A DNA stretch of 64,000 nucleotides from Forficula auricularia. Its lineage: Eukaryota > Arthropoda > Insecta > Dermaptera > Forficulidae. This document shows positions 43,483 to 53,350 of this stretch, piece by piece; position 1 is the first letter of the stretch, and every line of letters starts with the position of its first letter. The notes beneath the pieces were generated by a model. It searched no databases. It was not told the DNA's origin and worked only from the letters and a program-made list of their open reading frames with translations. The translations under genes and the position numbers were made by a program. The DNA lies in NCBI GenBank assembly GCA_024734495.1, contig JALMQS010000070.1:14027295-14091294 (forward strand), written 5' to 3'.

Positions 43483-43600
43483 CTGCTAAATGCGCTCAAA
43501 ACGCAATCGAGTCACGTGATCGTTGGTGGGAATCAAGTGCCTTGGTTGCCCGCTTAAGGCGCTTATAGCGAAGCGCCAATTTCAGAAACAATTAAATCAA
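43483..43600 (-). promoter_or_regulatory. Putative promoter and first 5' UTR exon
   Basis: The most GC- and CpG-rich stretch in this area, with an E box CACGTG (43513-43518). It ends on the minus strand in the donor TTAGCAG|GTAAGA. About 1.7 kb upstream of the first coding exon of the lingerer-like gene. No TATA box is evident. Transcription start not defined. Confidence 0.35.
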
Positions 43601-43796
43601 AGGCCGGATTCCTATTTTGAAAAATTCAAAACGGGATTATTACTTTAAAATTGAATTAAGAAAATAAATAAAAATAAGAAAATGTATAAACGATATTTAT
43701 TAATATATAGTATTATAAAAAAATATAAATCTTTTATAAAAACAATCTAGAAATTTTCTCTTCGATGAGAGAAAGGCTGGTAGAAATTTTAATTGT

Positions 43797-43929
43797 TAAG
43801 GTCGTTCTTTCACAAATGCAAAAATTCAAGAAGTCTTCGAAACTTGGAATATAAAGTCATTAAAAGCATAATAAACACACTGTTAAAATTTGAAGACGAT
43901 TTACCATACCAAACATGAAATAATTATTA
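43797..43929 (+). repeat. R3 terminal fragment
   Basis: TTAAGGTCGTTCTTTCACAA to CCAAACATGAAATAATT matches the ends of the long-TIR element at 55784-57728 and the copy at 58514. Confidence 0.7.
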
Positions 43930-44141
43930 ATAAACCAAATTTAACCGAAATTCATTCATTCTTTTACTAAACATTTGCTATTTTCTCATCTTCGAATTAA
44001 CTTTCTATATCCTCTTCTTTTGTCTAAATTTATATACAAAGAGAAACAAAGAGGTTGTCCTCTGCTTGATGCAAATAAACATACACACATATATATATAT
44101 CGAGATGATATATCTGTATATATATATATTTATTTGTTTGA

Positions 44142-44174
44142 GACTATAGTTTCGAAGACTTGGCTCATCATCAG
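44142..44174 (-). ncRNA. Hammerhead ribozyme-like motif (RZ-A, left)
   Basis: CUGAUGA, then a stem II shortened by two bases relative to the right copy, GAAAC, ACUAUAGU, GUC. Stem II no longer pairs well, so probably inactive. Confidence 0.45.
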
Positions 44175-44360
44175 TTTTCTTCAATTATAAATGTTTTTCA
44201 TGGAGTCAATATCATATGGATATTGAAAACTTGGTGTTTCTTCGTCACTGCTGTCTCGAGGAACTAAGTTCCTAGCCGAACAGCAGTGACGAAGGAACAC
44301 CAAGTTTTCAATATCCATATGATATTGACTCCATGAAAAACATTTATAATTGAAGAAAGA

Positions 44361-44395
44361 CTGATGATGAAGACCAAGTCTTCGAAACTATAGTC
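44361..44395 (+). ncRNA. Hammerhead ribozyme-like motif (RZ-A, right)
   Basis: CUGAUGA, extra U, perfect 6-bp stem II GAAGAC/GUCUUC with CAA loop, GAAAC, palindromic ACUAUAGU, GUC. Stem I is only GA/UC next to the core, so it may need a dimer partner. Confidence 0.6.
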
Positions 44396-44539
44396 TCAAA
44401 CAAATAAATAATATATATACAGATATATCATCTCGATATATGTATAGGTATGTGTATATGTTTATTTGCATCAAGCAGAGGACAACCTCTTTGTTTCTCT
44501 TTGTGAATCAACAACTCTGCTACTCTCGGCAAAACAAAA

Positions 44540-45110
44540 ACTTTTCAATTAAATTTATATAGTCTAAAATCCTTACACAAATTCTTTTAATAGGTATTCC
44601 CAGAATCCTATACAAATAAATTTCGAACAAAGACATACGATTTGAAATGTACCTGACTTTGACCAGACAATTTGTCCAATACCAATTTTCTCCCTTCCAC
44701 ATACCTTTAAATTCAACCACTCAATTCTTTCAACTCCCATTGGGTCACCCTCCACTCGCCCTGTACTATAATAATATCAATACAATGTAAAAAAATTTTA
44801 TATTCAGTTTTCTAATTAGTAGAGATTGTGGTGTTGGTGCAAGGTGAAACATCTTTAATAAAGATAAGAGTAAATAAATATTATATAGTTTTTAAGGAAT
44901 TTGGTGTTGGTACTTGGTGAAACATTTTTTAAAATTATTGGATAAAAATACTTGGTAGGTTTCACATTAAGATATAAAAAATAAAACGAATTTATTTTTG
45001 GAGAATCTTTAATCTCGATATATATATTTCGGGTGACTAACCCATCTTCAGGAGAAACAGAAAGTAACTGACTTGGATAAGTCGAAATTAAATACAAGTC
45101 AATGGTAAAT
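44540..45110. other. Spacer with TTTCAC-type repeats
   Basis: GGTGTTGGTNCNNGGTGAAACAT occurs at 44831 and 44903. Otherwise unassigned. Minus-strand short frames were not accepted as exons. Confidence 0.35.
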
Positions 45111-45114
45111 TTTT

Positions 45115-45700
45115 ACTTTATCCAATGCAAAGCATGGGTAAAGTATTGCAATCGCTCTCGGGGCAAGCGTGGCTTCAAAGGGTCCTCAGGTAAAGACTAC
45201 GGAACCCATGGACTCAAATTAAAGTCACAAATTGTAGTATTCAATTAGGTTGAATTTTAGCACGTGACGGTTTTGCCAAAAATTACATGGGGTCTCGTCG
45301 AGAGGCCAAAAAGTGCCATTTTTTCATTTAGTGCGTGCGGATGTATGTATGTATGTATGGATGGATGTATGTTATCGTTTTTTTGGCCCACGATTTTTTC
45401 CACACCGTTGCACCGATTGAAATGAAATTGAAAACCTAGCATTCTTTGAACAAAATGAAGCGCTGATTAGATTTTGGTACATATCGACCCACAAACATTA
45501 GTACTTTATTTCAGTACTTTTTTAGTTTTTTCTAAATATCTTGAAAATGACTTAACCAATTTTGATGAAATTTAATATCCTAATTAAGTACCTTGGGGAC
45601 CACAAAAAAGGATAAATAAAGTTTTTAGTAAAATTATATTTTAAAGTACTTTACTCTAGAGTAAGAGAGTACTTTTTTAATTTTTTTAATTCTTTAAAAT
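45115..45700 (+). repeat. R2 dispersed repeat, copy
   Basis: Starts ACTTTATCCAATGCAAAGCA and contains AATTTTAGCACGTGACGG, TGCCAAAAATTACATGGGGT and a GTAT/GGAT microsatellite (45340-45370). A partner lies at 49760-50150. The 11-bp ACTTTATCCAA is mirrored by TTGGATAAAGT at 47929, so the satellite may sit inside one large element (45115-47939). Confidence 0.55.
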
Positions 45701-45840
45701 TTATTCATTTGAACCTTTTAATATAGCTCATTTAGCCTTGCTTAAATAAGAATGGATAGGCTTTCTCTGTGAAATGCTAAAAATTTGGGAGGAAATTTTA
45801 TAAGTAACCATAGCAACTGCGTTGTTTTCTTATCCCTTAC

Positions 45841-47399
45841 CTTTGCAGAAGACATAGAGGAACCGACTTTAAACCAAAAATAGCGATTGATTCTCATCAA
45901 ATACTTGAGGAATAACCATTCTATATTGGATTTTTGACGTTTCGGTTTTTATTGGTGACCATTGCTGAGGACATAGATGAATCGACTTTAAACCAAAAAT
46001 AGCGATTGATTCTCATCAAATACTTGAGGAATAACCATTCTATATTGGATTTTTGACGTTTCGGTATTTATTGGTGACCATTGCTGAAGACATAGAGAAA
46101 TCGACTTTAAACCAAAAATAGCGATTGATTCTCATCAAATACTTGAGGAATAACCATTCTATATTGGATTTTTGACGTTTCGGTTTTTATTGGTAACCAT
46201 TGCTGAAGACATAGAGGAATCGACTTTAATCCAAAAATAGCGATTGATTCTCATATAGTACTTGAGGAATAACCATTCTATATTGGATTTTTGACGTTTC
46301 GGTTTTTATTGGTCACCATTTCTGAAGACATAGAGGAATCGACTTTAAACCAAAAATAGCGATTGAGTCTCATCAAATACTTGAGAAATAACCATTCTAT
46401 ATTGGATTTTTGACGTTTCGGTTTTAATTGGTAACCATTGCTGAAGACATAGAGGTATCGACTTTAAACCAAAAATAGCGATTGATTCTCATCTAGTACT
46501 TGAGGAATAACCATTTTATATTGGATTTTTGAGGTTTCGGTTTTTATTGATAACCATTGCTGAAGACATGGAGGAATCGACTTTAAACCAAAAATAGCGA
46601 TTGATTCTCATCAAATACTTGAGGAATAACCATTCTATATTGGATTTTTGACGTTTCGGTATTTATTGGTGACCATTGCTGAAGACATAGAGAAATCGAC
46701 TTTAAACCAAAAATAGCGATTGATTCTCATCAAATACTTGAGGAATAACCATTCTATATTGGATTTTTGACGTTTCGGTTTTTATTGGTAACCATTGCTG
46801 AAGACATAGAGGAATCGACTTTAATCCAAAAATAGCGATTGATTCTCATATAGTACTTGAGGAATAACCATTCTATATTGGATTTTTGACGTTTCGGTTT
46901 TTATTGGTCACCATTTCTGAAGACATAGAGGAATCGACTTTAAACCAAAAATAGCGATTGAGTCTCATCAAATACTTGAGAAATAACCATTCTATATTGG
47001 ATTTTTGACGTTTCGGTTTTAATTGGTAACCATTGCTGAAGACATAGAGGTATCGACTTTAAACCAAAAATAGCGATTGATTCTCATCTAGTACTTGAGG
47101 AATAACCATTTTATATTGGATTTTTGAGGTTTCGGTTTTTATTGATAACCATTGCTGAAGACATGGAGGAATCGACTTAAAATCAAAAATAGCCATCGAT
47201 TCTCATCTAATACTTGAGGAATAACAATTCTACATTAGGTTTTTGACGTTTCGATTATTATTGGTAACCAGTGCTGAAGACATGGAGGAATCGACTTAAA
47301 ATCAAAAATAACGATCGATTCATATCTAATACTAGAGGAATAACCTTATTGCATTCCATTTTTGATGTTTTGACTATTAATGGCAACTCTACTGAAAAC
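45841..47399 (+). repeat. 119-bp satellite array, ~13 monomers
   Basis: AATAACCATT recurs at 45911, 46030, 46149, 46268, 46387, 46506 and 46625, exactly 119 bp apart. Monomers differ at a few positions. The variants repeat in order: five monomers from 46030 match five from 46625, a 595-bp higher-order unit. Each monomer carries, on the minus strand, CC-GAAACGUC after a GGU/ACC stem, like the right half of a PLE hammerhead. Confidence 0.92.
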
Positions 47400-47845
47400 G
47401 TGGAAGAATAGACTTAAAATCAAAAAGACTAAAATCTTTTTTGGTAAACAACTCATGCTTGAGTTGTTTGCCATAAAAGAATTTAGTCTTTTTTGATTTT
47501 AAGTCTATTCTTCCACGTTTTCAGTAGAGGTTGCCATTAATAGTCAAAACATCAAAAATGGAATGCAATAAGGTTATTCCTCTAGTATTAGATAAGAATC
47601 GATCGTTATTTTTGATTTTAAGTCGATTCCTCCATGTCTTCAGCACTGGTTACCAATAATAATCGAAACGTCAAAAACCTAATGTAGAATTGTTATTCCT
47701 CAAGTATTAGATGAGAATCGATGGCTATTTTTGATTTTAAGTCGATTCCTCCATGTCTTCAGCAATGGTTACCAATAAAAACCGAAATGTCAAAAATCAA
47801 ACGTAGAATGGTTATTCCTCAACTATTAAATGAGAATTATTTTTG
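47400..47845 (-). repeat. Satellite array, inverted end
   Basis: The array flips at a palindrome centred near 47447 (CTCATGCTTGAG). It continues as about 3.4 inverted monomers, which are more diverged and match the block at 24241-24644. Confidence 0.85.
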
Positions 47846-47849
47846 AATT

Positions 47850-48215
47850 AATGTCAATATGAACTACAAATTGCAAGTGAAATGTGATTAATAATAAAGG
47901 AACAAACATATTAATATTTCAAATGAATTTGGATAAAGTTTAGCAACGATCCGTTGCAGTTTATTTTTTAACATAACAAAAGGGTAAATATTTAAAATTA
48001 TTGGAGGGAGAAAAGGTAGGAAGTCTACTTTTGTTTAATTTTGAATGGCCTTTTGAGAAATGAGGATTTCGAATTTGAATACAACTCAATGGTAAAATTT
48101 ATTTTTAAGATAACAAAAGGGTAAATATTTAAAATTAGTGGAGGAGAAGTCTATTTTGTTTAATTTTGAATGGTCTTCTGAGAAATGAGAATTTACACAC
48201 AAAACAAATTTGCAA
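47850..48215. repeat. Post-satellite repeat
   Basis: 47851-47966 equals 24912-25030. Then a ~130-bp direct repeat: AAAGGGTAAATATTTAAAAT..GGAG..AAGTCTA..TTTGTTTAATTTTGAATGG at 47978 and 48116. Confidence 0.6.
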
Positions 48216-48219
48216 ATAT

Positions 48220-48816
48220 TTAAAGAATGTAATCAATGATTGTACTTTTCTTAACTTCTAATTGATTATTTAGTATATTCGTTTTATTTGAGAGAGCTAA
48301 TTTTATTTCGGTTGACTCTAAAAAATCTAAACGTAAGCCCTTTCTTTCGAAATGTAATGGAACTAGGTGGCTAATAGAAGAGGTGTGTTTATTCAAATGT
48401 AGATGATTGGCGAAGGTAGAAGTAGATTCCATATTAATATCATCTGATCTGCTAAGACTATTAAAGGCTCTTTCATGTTCCGAGTAGCGAGTTCTAAAAG
48501 AGCGTCCAGTTTGTCCTATGTAGATTGCGTCGCAATTATCACAAGTCAATTTATATACCCCTGATTTATCAATTTTGTCTAATTTATTATTAATTAGCTG
48601 TGAACCTAAAGTGTTTTTATTATATAAAGCAGGAGTTATACCAGACGTTCTAAGAGCTGAAGCTATAGGGTTTGAAACATGGTTCGAAATGAAGGGGAGT
48701 CTTTTGAATATTTTATCAGTTCCGGAATTTAGTGAGTGTGTGTGAGAGATACTTATTTTTTGATTAATTTTTTTGTAAATTTTATTAATTATCAGTTTGT
48801 TGTAGCCATTATTCAC
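48220..48816 (-). CDS. Penelope-like element GIY-YIG endonuclease, C-terminal ORF
   Basis: Target-nicking endonuclease domain at the C-terminus of PLE reverse transcriptases. The minus ORF of 198 codons has GVYKLTCDNCDAIYIGQTGR (residues 86-105): a GVY strand, CxxC (92, 95), YIG (99-101), then the helix R..FRTRYSEH (H114). The C-terminal LESTEIKLALSNKTNILNNQ (167-185) supplies the conserved Glu and the final Asn. The upstream linker (FISNHVSNPIASALR) is typical, but no reverse transcriptase is present. The start Met is simply the first in a truncated frame (VNNGYN continues upstream). Intact domain in a 5'-truncated element. A decayed relative lies at 59035-59190. Confidence 0.88.
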   Translation of the reverse strand: MNNGYNKLIINKIYKKINQKISISHTHSLNSGTDKIFKRLPFISNHVSNPIASALRTSGITPALYNKNTLGSQLINNKLDKIDKSGVYKLTCDNCDAIYIGQTGRSFRTRYSEHERAFNSLSRSDDINMESTSTFANHLHLNKHTSSISHLVPLHFERKGLRLDFLESTEIKLALSNKTNILNNQLEVKKSTIIDYIL

Positions 48817-48984
48817 AGCTATATTATAGATATTTATAGAGTGGTAACGAGGCTAAAAATTTTTGTGTGGATTGTCACGAAAGAACCTCCTTAAGTGATG
48901 GAAAGGCAGCTCAAGCATAGTGAAAAAATTGTCTCGAATAAAGTAGATTTATTGGATATTCATTTTTTTCATCACTCAAAACCC

Positions 48985-49016
48985 AACGTTTCGAAGGATT
49001 TTCCTTCCTTCTTCAG
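48985..49016 (-). ncRNA. Hammerhead ribozyme-like motif (PLE ORF family)
   Basis: CUGAAGA, stem II around GAAGG/CCUUC with AAAAU loop, GAAAC, ACGU, GUU (48987-48985). The right-arm partner (49497-49525, plus) has CUGAAGG and GGAAC, so is likely dead. Confidence 0.6.
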
Positions 49017-49163
49017 AGTTTAAAATGGGTCATTGAAGGAAAAATACAAGATATTTCTCCCTTCTCTCATCTAGCTAAAAATCCCTTAAACATTCTATTG
49101 AAGGAGACAAAAAAGGAGTGTGTCTTCTGCTGGAAATAGAAATTTTTCATTTATTTATAACGA

Positions 49164-49197
49164 GACTATAGTTTCGAGAGCTATGCCTCTTCATCAG
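49164..49197 (-). ncRNA. Hammerhead ribozyme-like motif (RZ-B)
   Basis: CUGAUGA, 4-bp AGAG/CUCU stem II, GAAAC, ACUAUAGU, GUC (49166-49164). The plus-strand partner 49258-49292 has AAAAC instead of GAAAC. RZ-B shares stem III and the element end module with RZ-A despite a different body. Confidence 0.6.
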
Positions 49198-49759
49198 TCT
49201 ATTACAATTGATTCACAGAAATTAATGTATGAATTCCTGTGAATCAATTGTAATAGACTGATGAAGAGGGCATAGCTCTCAAAACTATAGTCTCGTTATA
49301 AATAAATTAAAAATCTTCCAGCAGAAGACACACTCTTTTATTGTCTCCTTCAATTTATAAAAATTCTGCTACTCTCAGCAAAAAACTTTCAATTTAATAA
49401 TTCTATTGATGACTCTGTTGAGAAAGGACAAATTTCGAGCATTGCTAGAGGAGAGAAGGGAGAAATATTTTTTCTTCAATTGACCCTTTTGAAACCCTGA
49501 AGGAGTGAAAATCCTCCGGAACGTTGGTTTTTGAGTGATGAAAATACATATATACTAGAGAATTTTTCACTATCGTTGGGCTGCCTTTCCATCACTTAAC
49601 AATTAAAACGAATAGTTTTATACTAGTGACGAAAGGTGACTATTCAACCCGGATATGCTGTCCAAAAAACAACCCTTTACTATTTAAAATTCTAATTTAT
49701 TCTTTTTACAGATTTCATAGATAATCAGATCATATAATTTTTGTTATTTTTCAAATTTA

Positions 49760-50150
49760 ACTTTATCCAATATCAAGCAGATAAAGTATTAGAATCGGTC
49801 TGCAGCCAAGCGTGACTTCAAAGAGTCCTAGGCTAAGACTACTGAACCTATGTTCTCAACCAAAGTTACAATTTGTAGTATTCAATCAGGTTGAATTTTA
49901 GCACGTGACGGATTTGCCAAAAATTACATGGGGTCTCGGCCAGAGGCCAAAAAGTGCGATATTTAGTCTGGGCGGATGTATGTATAGATTCCTTTTTTCC
50001 ACACCGAACAACCGATGAAAATTAAATTGAAAACATAATATTAATTTAACAAAATGAAGCGCTGATTAGTTTTTGGTAGATATCGGCCGAAAAACATTAG
50101 TACTTTTATACAATAAACGATTTGACATATAGGGCGATGAGGGGATCTCT
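49760..50150 (+). repeat. R2 dispersed repeat, second copy
   Basis: AACTTTATCCAATATCAAGC, GGTTGAATTTTAGCACGTGA and ACATGGGGTCTCGGCCAGAG match 45115-45500. Its right part continues after the foldback at 50409 (50560-50650). Confidence 0.6.
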
Positions 50151-50408
50151 TCTTAATTTTTACACTTTCGGCAGAAGAACATGGAGATCGGGTGGCGTAT
50201 GATTATTTTTTGTGAATAAAAAAAAAAAAGAAATGTGAAATGTGAGCCAGGATTAATCCTGGCTCTCTCAGCCACCCGTTCTGAATCTGAATTAATTTGT
50301 TCTGAAGCCGAAAGTGTGAAGGATTTGTGGGTAAATTTGTGTAATAATCTTGGATTTTCTTGTAAGAGGCGGCCCTGCTCCTCGGAGGCCCAATAAATAA
50401 AATAGATG

Positions 50409-50560
50409 CACACAGATGGCTATATCATGTAGAAATTTCCTTTTTTTGGGGAATTCGTGAGGTTTATTTAGCCCCAATTTAGCTAAATAAACCTCACGAA
50501 TCCCCTCCCCCCCCCCCCTCAATAAAAGGGAAATTTATACATGATATAACCATCTGTGTA
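50409..50560. mobile_element. Foldback MITE
   Basis: CACACAGATGGCTATATCAT and the complement of ATGATATAACCATCTGTGTA bound two ~60-bp arms, with TGAGGTTTATTTAGC in the centre. It interrupts the R2 copy. Confidence 0.7.
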
Positions 50561-50654
50561 CTTTTTTAGTTTTTTTTATAAATACATATTTTGAAAATGA
50601 CTTAAACAATTTTGATCAACTTTAATATTGTATGTAAGTACAATGAGGACCCAA

Positions 50655-50800
50655 AAAAAGTTTTTAGAAAGAAGGGCGGTGATTATTGAGCCAGAAATTA
50701 ACTCTCAAGAACGACGTAAAATGCCTAGGGTTGTGATATGAGGTCAGCGAAAAAAATATTGTTCAATGGGGATCCTCGGACTATATAAGTTTAAGAACCC
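50655..50800 (-). repeat. hAT MITE fragment
   Basis: On the minus strand AAGGGTTCTTAAACTTATAT, CCTAGGCATTTTACGTCGTT and GAGAGTTAATTTCTGGCTC match the element at 54781-55018. Right side lost at the LINE junction. Confidence 0.6.
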
Positions 50801-50804
50801 TTGT

Positions 50805-51757
50805 TCTAGAGTAATCATTGTTACTCATTGTTGCGCCGACGATAGCACTCTACACAGCAAGCCCTCACTCCCGAATAATGGAATCAATGTTGCCTCCTCA
50901 ATTACTCTCGACCTAGACAAACTGAATAAACGGGGCTCTCAAAATTTAGTTAACTTTTTTCAAACAAGACTCAATGTTGTCTAATTTCTAGGGGCGAAAA
51001 TAAAGATTTCCCTGATATTCACTTCGATTCGAATACCCTGAAAATGTGTGACAGCCTATCCATGTTGGGCGTCTCTGTCGCATCTGACCTGTCTTGGAAT
51101 GAACACATCTCCTCTGTGGCGAAATCTGCAGCAAGGAAGATTGGCTTCTTATTCAAGTCCAAGCGATTTTACAAACCCCCACAACTTCTCACCATCTACA
51201 AGGCCCAAATCCGCCCCTGTCTCAAATACGGCTCTCATCTATGGAGAGGAGCCTCAAAATATTCTCTTGCTACCCTGGATGCAATTCAGAAACGAGCCGT
51301 CAGGCTAATTGACGATTCTACCCTCACCGACTCCTCGACTCGCTGGCTCATCGAAGAAATATCTCTGCCCTTTCCCTTTTCTATAGATACTATCACGGCA
51401 GGTGCTCTGATGAGATAAAATCAATAATTCCCCCAAAGCATGCTTTGCACGTAGCACGCGTTTTGCCGACTCCCAACACTCTTTCGCGGTTAAATTAGAA
51501 AAGTGCCGGACCACCTCATTCGCCAATACATATATCCCCATGACTTCAAGGAACTGGAACTCTCTCCCAGCCTCCATCTTTCCCAGCACCTATAATCTTC
51601 AAACCTTCAAAACCGGAGTGCATAGACACCTACGTCTACACCCTCTCACTTAATCAACTTTCCCTTCTCTTCGGTTGCAAGGGTCTTTCGAGATCCATAG
51701 GAGCTGCATCTTTACTGGTGCACCCCTTCTTGCATTCGATTGCATTAAAAAAAAAAA
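50805..51757 (+). pseudogene. Non-LTR retrotransposon fragment (CR1/Jockey-like)
   Basis: Reverse transcriptase remnants: the catalytic box as CADDSTLHS (50832), then LGVSVASDLSWNEHISSVAK, AARKIGFLFKSKRFY, YKAQIRPCLKYGSHLWRGAS and LDAIQKRAVRLIDD. The frame breaks between 50984 and 51044 and again after 51418. The tail continues in other frames (FKTGVHRHLRLH-like). The 3' UTR (GCATCTTTACTGGTGCACCC) and poly(A) end at 51757. Same family as 26484-26956. Confidence 0.8.
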
Positions 51758-51872
51758 ATCGTGAAAATATTTAATAATTTTTTGAATACTCAATTTTAAC
51801 CTTAATTTTTCGTGAATTTTTCGAAATTGCTACAAAGATTACATCAGCACAATATTAAACTAATTACAATTC

Positions 51873-52190
51873 AAGTAAATTAAATTTTATTTTTTGTATC
51901 AAAATCCATAAAGAGTTGATAAGGGGGACCCTTACCTACTTTTCTACTTATTTCAAGGGGTTAAAAAGTAATTATTTTAAAGATATTTCAATGAAATTAT
52001 ATCCATTCATCTCTATATGAAATACTAATTAAAATAATAGTAAAATTTCCAAGTAAATTAAATTTTATTTTTCTATCAAAATCCATAAAGAGTTGATAAG
52101 AGGAGACCTTACCTACTTTTCTACTTTTTTCATTCAAGGGGTTAAAAAGTAATTATTTTAAAGATATTTCAATGAAATTATATCCATTCA
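51873..52190 (+). repeat. ~170-bp tandem duplication
   Basis: AAATCCATAAAGAGTTGATA, CTTACCTACTTTTCTACTT and GGGGTTAAAAAGTAATTATT occur in both halves (51873-52040 and 52043-52190). Confidence 0.75.
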
Positions 52191-52385
52191 ACTCGTAATA
52201 ATAGGGTGGCATGTCGGACAAAATGCCACGGGCCCCGAGCACAGAAGGATTCTAACATTAATTATTACAAAATTTATTAGTTTTGTATTCAATTAATTTA
52301 AGTTATCTACTAAAGTACAGAGACAAATTAAACGAAAAATGCACACAATAATTATAATAGTGTTTGTAATTGAAAAGTTTTTGTT

Positions 52386-52580
52386 TTGCCGATAGTAGCA
52401 GAGTTGTTGATTCACAAAGAGAAACAAAGAGGTTGTCCTCTGCTTGATGCAAATAAACATACACATATATATATCGAGATGATATATCTGTATATATATT
52501 ATTTATTCATCTCGATATGTGTGTATGTTTATTTGCATCAAGCAGAGGACAACCTCTTTGTTTATCTTTGTGAATAGTGT
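52386..52580. mobile_element. RZ-A inverted pair without hammerhead
   Basis: From the module complement TTTTGCCGATAGTAGCAGAG through GAGGTTGTCCTCTGCTTGAT to a mirror copy ending CAACCTCTTTGTTTATCTTT. The join lies in the AT microsatellite near 52500. The short ORF at 52386 is repeat sequence. Confidence 0.7.
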
Positions 52581-52599
52581 TTGTACTTACTTTAGATAG

Positions 52600-53340
52600 T
52601 GATTAATTAAAAAGAAACTACAACATTGGTTTAGCTTCTTGAAATTGAGGGATGGCCCCATCCGATGGTGGCCTCAACGATATATTTACGCCACTGTTAC
52701 AATTCATTTATTTCCACCATGTTTTATTACAATGGCATCTAAAATATGTTCAAGATAATTTTTTTTTCATTAAAAATAGAGCAATAGAATGAATTAATAG
52801 TTTTGGAATGCTTGTATTCATTCCATTTTTTTCATTTTAGATTTTCAATAAATTGAAAGAGATCGGTTATCAAACGATAGGAATCCAGAAATAGAAATCA
52901 ATCATGCTTATATTTCACTTCCTGATAACTATACAATTTTTAAAAAAATGGTGAAACACCTCAAATAAGGAAGTTTAAAACACATTTGAAACAACTTAAG
53001 GTAGTTGTTTCACCATATGGGTTTTCTTAGGATTTTTTTGAAATTTAGACATATTTTATTTAAATACTTCTGCATCGATTGGTGGCAAATCGAAATTTAT
53101 GAACAATATACATAGATCCGGAGATATTAAATTCTAAAGATAGAGTTTTTCAGACTCTTATACATTGCACTATATCGGAAAGTTACTTACATATTTAATT
53201 ATAATTAAGAAACTCTTCTTACATAAAGTTATAAAGAACTTAATCAACATTAAACAATAACTTAATACATTTTTTAAGAACATTTTAATTCATAGTTACA
53301 CTACTGTTTCTGAAATAATAATGAATAAATAATGAAAATA
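52600..53340. other. AT-rich spacer
   Basis: A GGTGAAACACCTC/GTTGTTTCACC inverted pair lies at 52951-53025. Nothing else recognised. Confidence 0.35.
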
Positions 53341-53350
53341 TATATAATGA

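Larger units (their letters stand above)
44037..44504. mobile_element. RZ-A full-length inverted pair
   Basis: Arms of about 220 bp, each holding GAGGTTGTCCTCTGCTTGAT, an AT microsatellite, the hammerhead, TATCATATGGATATTGAAAA and CAGCAGTGACGA. They meet near 44265 around AGTTCCTAGCCGAACAGC. The right arm continues to the shared end module (CTGCTACTCTCGGCAAAA, to about 44535). Non-coding apart from spurious short frames. Confidence 0.8.
48898..49595. mobile_element. PLE terminal repeats, inverted pair with nested RZ-B pair
   Basis: Outer arms 48898-49076 and 49446-49595 share GATGGAAAGGCAGC, TTTTTCATCACTCAAAA and GAGAAATATTTTT. The centre (49085-49400) is an RZ-B inverted pair meeting near 49228 in GAATTCATACATTAATTTCT. 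The left outer arm sits just upstream of the PLE ORF and in the same orientation, so it may be that element's own terminal repeat. Confidence 0.75.

Noticed and set aside
44573..44755. Exon-like minus block (VEGDPMGVERIEWLNLK) with GTATGT donor
   Set aside because: The acceptor is weak, two frames conflict, and it lies upstream of the putative promoter of the only minus-strand gene. Not strong enough to call.
45841..47399. CRISPR-like array
   Set aside because: Regular 119-bp period, but the whole unit is repeated with no variable spacers; it is a eukaryotic satellite.
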